DNA of 64,000 nucleotides, taken from NCBI RefSeq assembly GCF_016583905.1, contig NZ_NRRY01000003.1, forward strand, positions 124,001 through 188,000. Direction: 5' to 3'. Positions 61,232-64,000 of this stretch are shown here, in pieces; within the stretch, counting starts at the first letter, position 1; each line of letters starts with the position of its first letter. A model generated the notes under the pieces. It was not told where the DNA came from. It saw only the letters and a list, made by a program, of their open reading frames with translations, and searched no databases. The position numbers and the translations under genes were made by a program. Origin of the DNA: Lamprobacter modestohalophilus. Its GTDB lineage: Bacteria; Pseudomonadota; Gammaproteobacteria; Chromatiales; Chromatiaceae.

Positions 61232-62075
61232 TGACCATCACATTTCTGCTGCAGCCATGGAATGAGCAGCGGATGATCGAGCAGCCCTACGCTCAGACCA
61301 GCAAGCTGCTCGTGCGCGTGCACGAGGTGAATCAATCGGTGCAGACGCTCGAACCTCAGCAGGCCGAGTTGAGCACCTCTATCGACGCGTTTTGGGCGTA
61401 GCATCCACCGCCCGAGCCCGCGTCAGCCAACACCCTCGTGGTCAACACAGTCGATGGCAAAGGGTTGGCGATGCGAGCAAACGAGATCCACGGGGTCGGC
61501 GGCATGAAGAAGAAGGCCCTGTTTGGCAGCGACTTCAGCAACACCGCAAACGTGCGCACCATGGGCTCGGTGCTCAAGGCGCTGTTTGCCGAGCCCTCCG
61601 CGCTAATGCCACCGCCGACGGCCCGTCTGAAGCCGATGAACAAAGCCATGCGTGCCGTTCTGATCCCCGATGCCGAGGGCTACAACGGCGAACAAATCCG
61701 ACTCATCTTCGCGTGGTTGCAGCAGCAAAACACGCTGCGCAAACCCGGCGGCGCGCATCCAGCGGTGATGCTCTTTTATGGGCAGCACTAACATTGGCAG
61801 GCCGCCTCCACCCACCACCCTTGGCGAGGATGTTACCGATATTATCGGCTTCATCCATTTTACCGGCTACCTCTGGGAAGCCGCCGAGATGCTCGAGGAC
61901 CCTCCCTAACAGCGCCGCGCCAGTGTGAAAATGGCGCTTGGTCAGGTGCTCCATGGTCTTATGCATTCACAGCGAGTAGACGCGCCTTTACAGCGATCAG
62001 GCCGCCAACGATTATAATGCCTTGCCGGTCGCCGCATGATTGCCGAGTGAAAATCGATGGCAAAATAGAGAATCT
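61232..62075 (+). pseudogene. Decayed ISKra4-like transposase gene
   Basis: Stops and frame changes break the gene. The N-terminal piece reads LLQPWNEQRMIEQPYAQTSK, then QQAELSTSIDAFWA before a stop. A long frame follows with NTLVVNTVDGKGLAMRANE, resembling the VVxVDGKGxxMR motif of ISKra4 transposases. A later piece in another frame reads DIIGFIHFTGYLWEAAEML, like the family's DxxHVxEYLW motif. The middle catalytic portion and normal ending are missing or scrambled. The last 120 bases match 59846-59970. It is a remnant, not an active element. Confidence 0.6.
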
Positions 62076-62209
62076 ATCAATTAGAGCCTTGCTCGGCATT
62101 TTGCACCCACTGTCAGAAAATAAGTCTGTCTGCTAGCAACGAATAACTACAGTCAGGTTATGGTTACACATGTATAAGTTAAGACTAAGTTGATAAAAGG
62201 AGACATGAG

Positions 62210-63358
62210 ATGAAAAAGACACTCCTCCTGACTGAAAATTTCCCACCTAAACAAGGTGGTAGCAGCCGTTGGTTTTGGGAACTCTATTCCCGGCTGCCAA
62301 CAAATAAAGTACTGGTCATTGCTAACAATACTAAAGGCGGAAGGGAGTGGGATGCAATTCATAGTATTCTAATAGAGCGATTACCACTCAGCAGTACTGA
62401 GTGGGGTCTAAAAAGCCTAACTGGATTAGCATTCTATATCAGATCAACCTGGGCACTGTTCAAAATCATAAAGGCACGAAACATAGAAGAAGTACATTGC
62501 GGGCGGGTAATACCTGAGGGAGTGATTGCACGAATACTTAATCTAGTCACAACCATCAGGTACCGCTGTTATGTCCACGGTGAAGATGTAGAATCAGCGG
62601 CAACGAGTCGTGAGCAGTCGCTTTTAGTTAGGGAGGTGTGTCGAAAAGCACTGAGCTTAATCTGTAATAGCCAAAATACGATTAATCTAGTCGAAAAACT
62701 AGGATATTCGGATTCTGATAAGTGCTACCTGCTACATCCTGGCGTTGATTTGGAGCGTTTTGTACCTGCACCCACTGATATTGATATTCAAGAGCGACTT
62801 GGTTGGAGCCAAAAGCGTGTACTGCTCACGGTGGGAAGATTACAGAGACGGAAAGGACAAGACTTTCTTATTAAGGCGATGCCTAGCCTCTTGAAGCGTT
62901 TTCCTGACCTCTTTTATGCGATTGTAGGGCAAGGGGATTGCTATGATGAGCTTCAAGACTTAATCGATAGCAATGACTTATCAGAAAACGTCAAAATTTA
63001 TCCAAAAATGTCTGATGAGCAGTTGGTACAGTGCTATCAACAATGTGATCTCGTTATTTTGCCTAATCGCACTATTGGTAATGATATCGAAGGTTTTGGT
63101 ATGGTGCTGGTTGAGGCTCAAGCCTGTGGCAAACCCGTCATCGCTGGAAGGTCTGGCGGTACTGCTGAGACCATGATTGTCGGTGAAACCGGTTTCCTTA
63201 TTGACTGCACATCACCAGATCGTTTGGTTGATGAGCTTTTACCTTTGTTGGGCCTGCAGCCGTTAATTCCAGACCAAAACGCACCGAGGGAGCATGTGTT
63301 GCAACATTTCAGTTGGGTTCGCCATGTAGAAAAAGCCCGAGGTCACTTCTCTCAGTGA
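62210..63358 (+). CDS. Glycosyltransferase family 4
   Basis: 382 residues with a strong AAAGGAG about 7 bases before the ATG. LLLTENFPPKQGGSSRWFWEL has the GG donor-domain loop, LLTVGRLQRRKGQDFLIKAMP and FYAIVGQGDCYDELQDL mark the donor half, and EGFGMVLVEAQACGKPVIAGR is the E-x7-E motif that fixes the family. It would add one sugar to the repeat unit. Its stop overlaps the GTG of the flippase gene (GTGA), so the two are translationally coupled. It is the last complete glycosyltransferase in the window. Confidence 0.87.
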   Translation: MKKTLLLTENFPPKQGGSSRWFWELYSRLPTNKVLVIANNTKGGREWDAIHSILIERLPLSSTEWGLKSLTGLAFYIRSTWALFKIIKARNIEEVHCGRVIPEGVIARILNLVTTIRYRCYVHGEDVESAATSREQSLLVREVCRKALSLICNSQNTINLVEKLGYSDSDKCYLLHPGVDLERFVPAPTDIDIQERLGWSQKRVLLTVGRLQRRKGQDFLIKAMPSLLKRFPDLFYAIVGQGDCYDELQDLIDSNDLSENVKIYPKMSDEQLVQCYQQCDLVILPNRTIGNDIEGFGMVLVEAQACGKPVIAGRSGGTAETMIVGETGFLIDCTSPDRLVDELLPLLGLQPLIPDQNAPREHVLQHFSWVRHVEKARGHFSQ

Positions 63359-64000
63359 GTGCTGTTCGGCTACTCACAAGAGGCAGCCTACTTTCAGCCT
63401 CTTCGAAAATGTTTGGCAAGGTTATTGGCTTTGCCAGCACACTGATCTTAGCGAGATTGCTAACACCAGAAGACTTTGGCCTAATCGCAGCGATTAGTAT
63501 TGTTCTTTATTTTTTTGACGTATTTGGTAATGCGGCGACAGAACAGTATGTCATGCAGAAGCGGCGACTGTTGTCTGTAGATCTACAGACTGCATGGACG
63601 ATAAATCTTTTACTAAAATGCTTGATCTTTGTTATTTTGGTATTGCTTGCACCGTGGATAGCGGATTTAATGCGGCAGCCTGATATCACGTTAGGCATTG
63701 CAGTGTCAGCGTTGGTATTGCCAGTGATAGCGTTAAAGTCACCGTCACTGCTACAACAGAAACGACATATCCGCTATGAAGGGTTGTTCTGGTTAGCCCT
63801 TACGGAAAAATTGGTCGCATTTGGTGTTGTGATTAGTACAGCATTGGTTTTGCGGAACTATTGGGCCTTCATACTAGCTGACTTGATTTCATCTACAGCA
63901 GGGGTTTTGCTAAGCTATATTTGGTTTGGTAAGCGTCCACATATGACTATTATTGCTTGGCGGAAGCAGCTTGGATTTTCGTCTTGGATGATTGCGCGGA
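63355..64000 (+). CDS. Wzx-like polysaccharide flippase, 5' part only
   Basis: A GTG at 63355 overlaps the preceding stop (GTGA). The frame runs 215 codons to the window edge, so the gene is cut off. The opening SAVRLLTRGSLLSASSKMFGK and FASTLILARLLTPEDFGLIA is the family signature of oligosaccharide flippases of the MATE/PST type. Repeated hydrophobic segments of about 20 residues predict membrane helices in pairs (about 40-65, 85-105 and 160-180). It would move lipid-linked repeat units across the inner membrane, working with the Wzy-like protein encoded at 58136. Continuation beyond the window is certain. Confidence 0.8.
   Translation, partial: MSAVRLLTRGSLLSASSKMFGKVIGFASTLILARLLTPEDFGLIAAISIVLYFFDVFGNAATEQYVMQKRRLLSVDLQTAWTINLLLKCLIFVILVLLAPWIADLMRQPDITLGIAVSALVLPVIALKSPSLLQQKRHIRYEGLFWLALTEKLVAFGVVISTALVLRNYWAFILADLISSTAGVLLSYIWFGKRPHMTIIAWRKQLGFSSWMIAR

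Overview
The window looks like a chromosomal segment of a gammaproteobacterium. Gene style and content resemble exopolysaccharide-rich purple sulfur bacteria (Chromatiales), but this is an inference from family resemblance and no rRNA or other taxonomic marker is present. It is dominated by a PEP-CTERM/exosortase (XrtA-type) exopolysaccharide locus and an attached, more AT-rich polysaccharide cluster that runs off the right edge.

Layout. (1) 1-6.5 kb: the end of a GAF-domain protein, an RND/MMPL exporter, two secreted proteins with PEP-CTERM-like sorting tails (the first behind a good sigma-54 promoter), and a frameshifted coiled-coil membrane gene. (2) 6.6-9.9 kb: a ThiF/E1-like adenylyltransferase paired with a FeeM-like N-acyltransferase, and two tandem PilZ genes. 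A palindrome of the form GTTTAGNCTAA recurs in the spacers. (3) 9.9-20.6 kb: an eight-gene leftward operon with the XrtA core set: ATPase, PrsK, PrsR, Wza-like export protein, chain-length protein, tyrosine kinase, beta-barrel protein and DUF3473 deacetylase. PrsT, a giant TPR lipoprotein, lies upstream at 21.3-25.0 kb. (4) 25.2-28.4 kb: a rightward protease / sigma-54 activator / HDOD trio. (5) 28.4-32.9 kb: a leftward operon behind a near-consensus sigma-54 promoter. It encodes a Tat-type exported four-cysteine mini-protein, a PqqD-like protein, an HprK-related kinase, a nucleotidyltransferase, a two-helix membrane peptide and the priming sugar transferase. This is the best candidate for an undescribed system. 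(6) 33.4-40.0 kb: a rightward operon with a RIFT-barrel/toroid protein, two glycosyltransferases, a polysaccharide deacetylase and a FemAB-like protein. (7) 40.1-49.1 kb: leftward glycosyltransferases, a WbsX protein, a methyltransferase and a Wzt/Wzm ABC exporter. (8) 49.7-64 kb: a beta-CASP metallo-hydrolase, more glycosyltransferases, two FkbM methyltransferases, a Wzy/ligase-like protein and a Wzx-like flippase. The second FkbM gene sits between two decayed fragments that look like an ISKra4-type transposase.

How it fits together. PrsK/PrsR (two-component, sigma-54) probably drives PEP-CTERM genes and, by promoter similarity, the HprK/PqqD operon. The sugar transferase starts a lipid-linked glycan. 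Glycosyltransferases, deacetylases, FemAB and methyltransferases build and decorate it. Wza-, chain-length- and kinase-type proteins and the beta-barrel control polymerisation and export. PEP-CTERM proteins would be sorted by an exosortase that is not encoded in this window. All functional assignments rest on recognised motifs and gene context read by eye; no database search was run.
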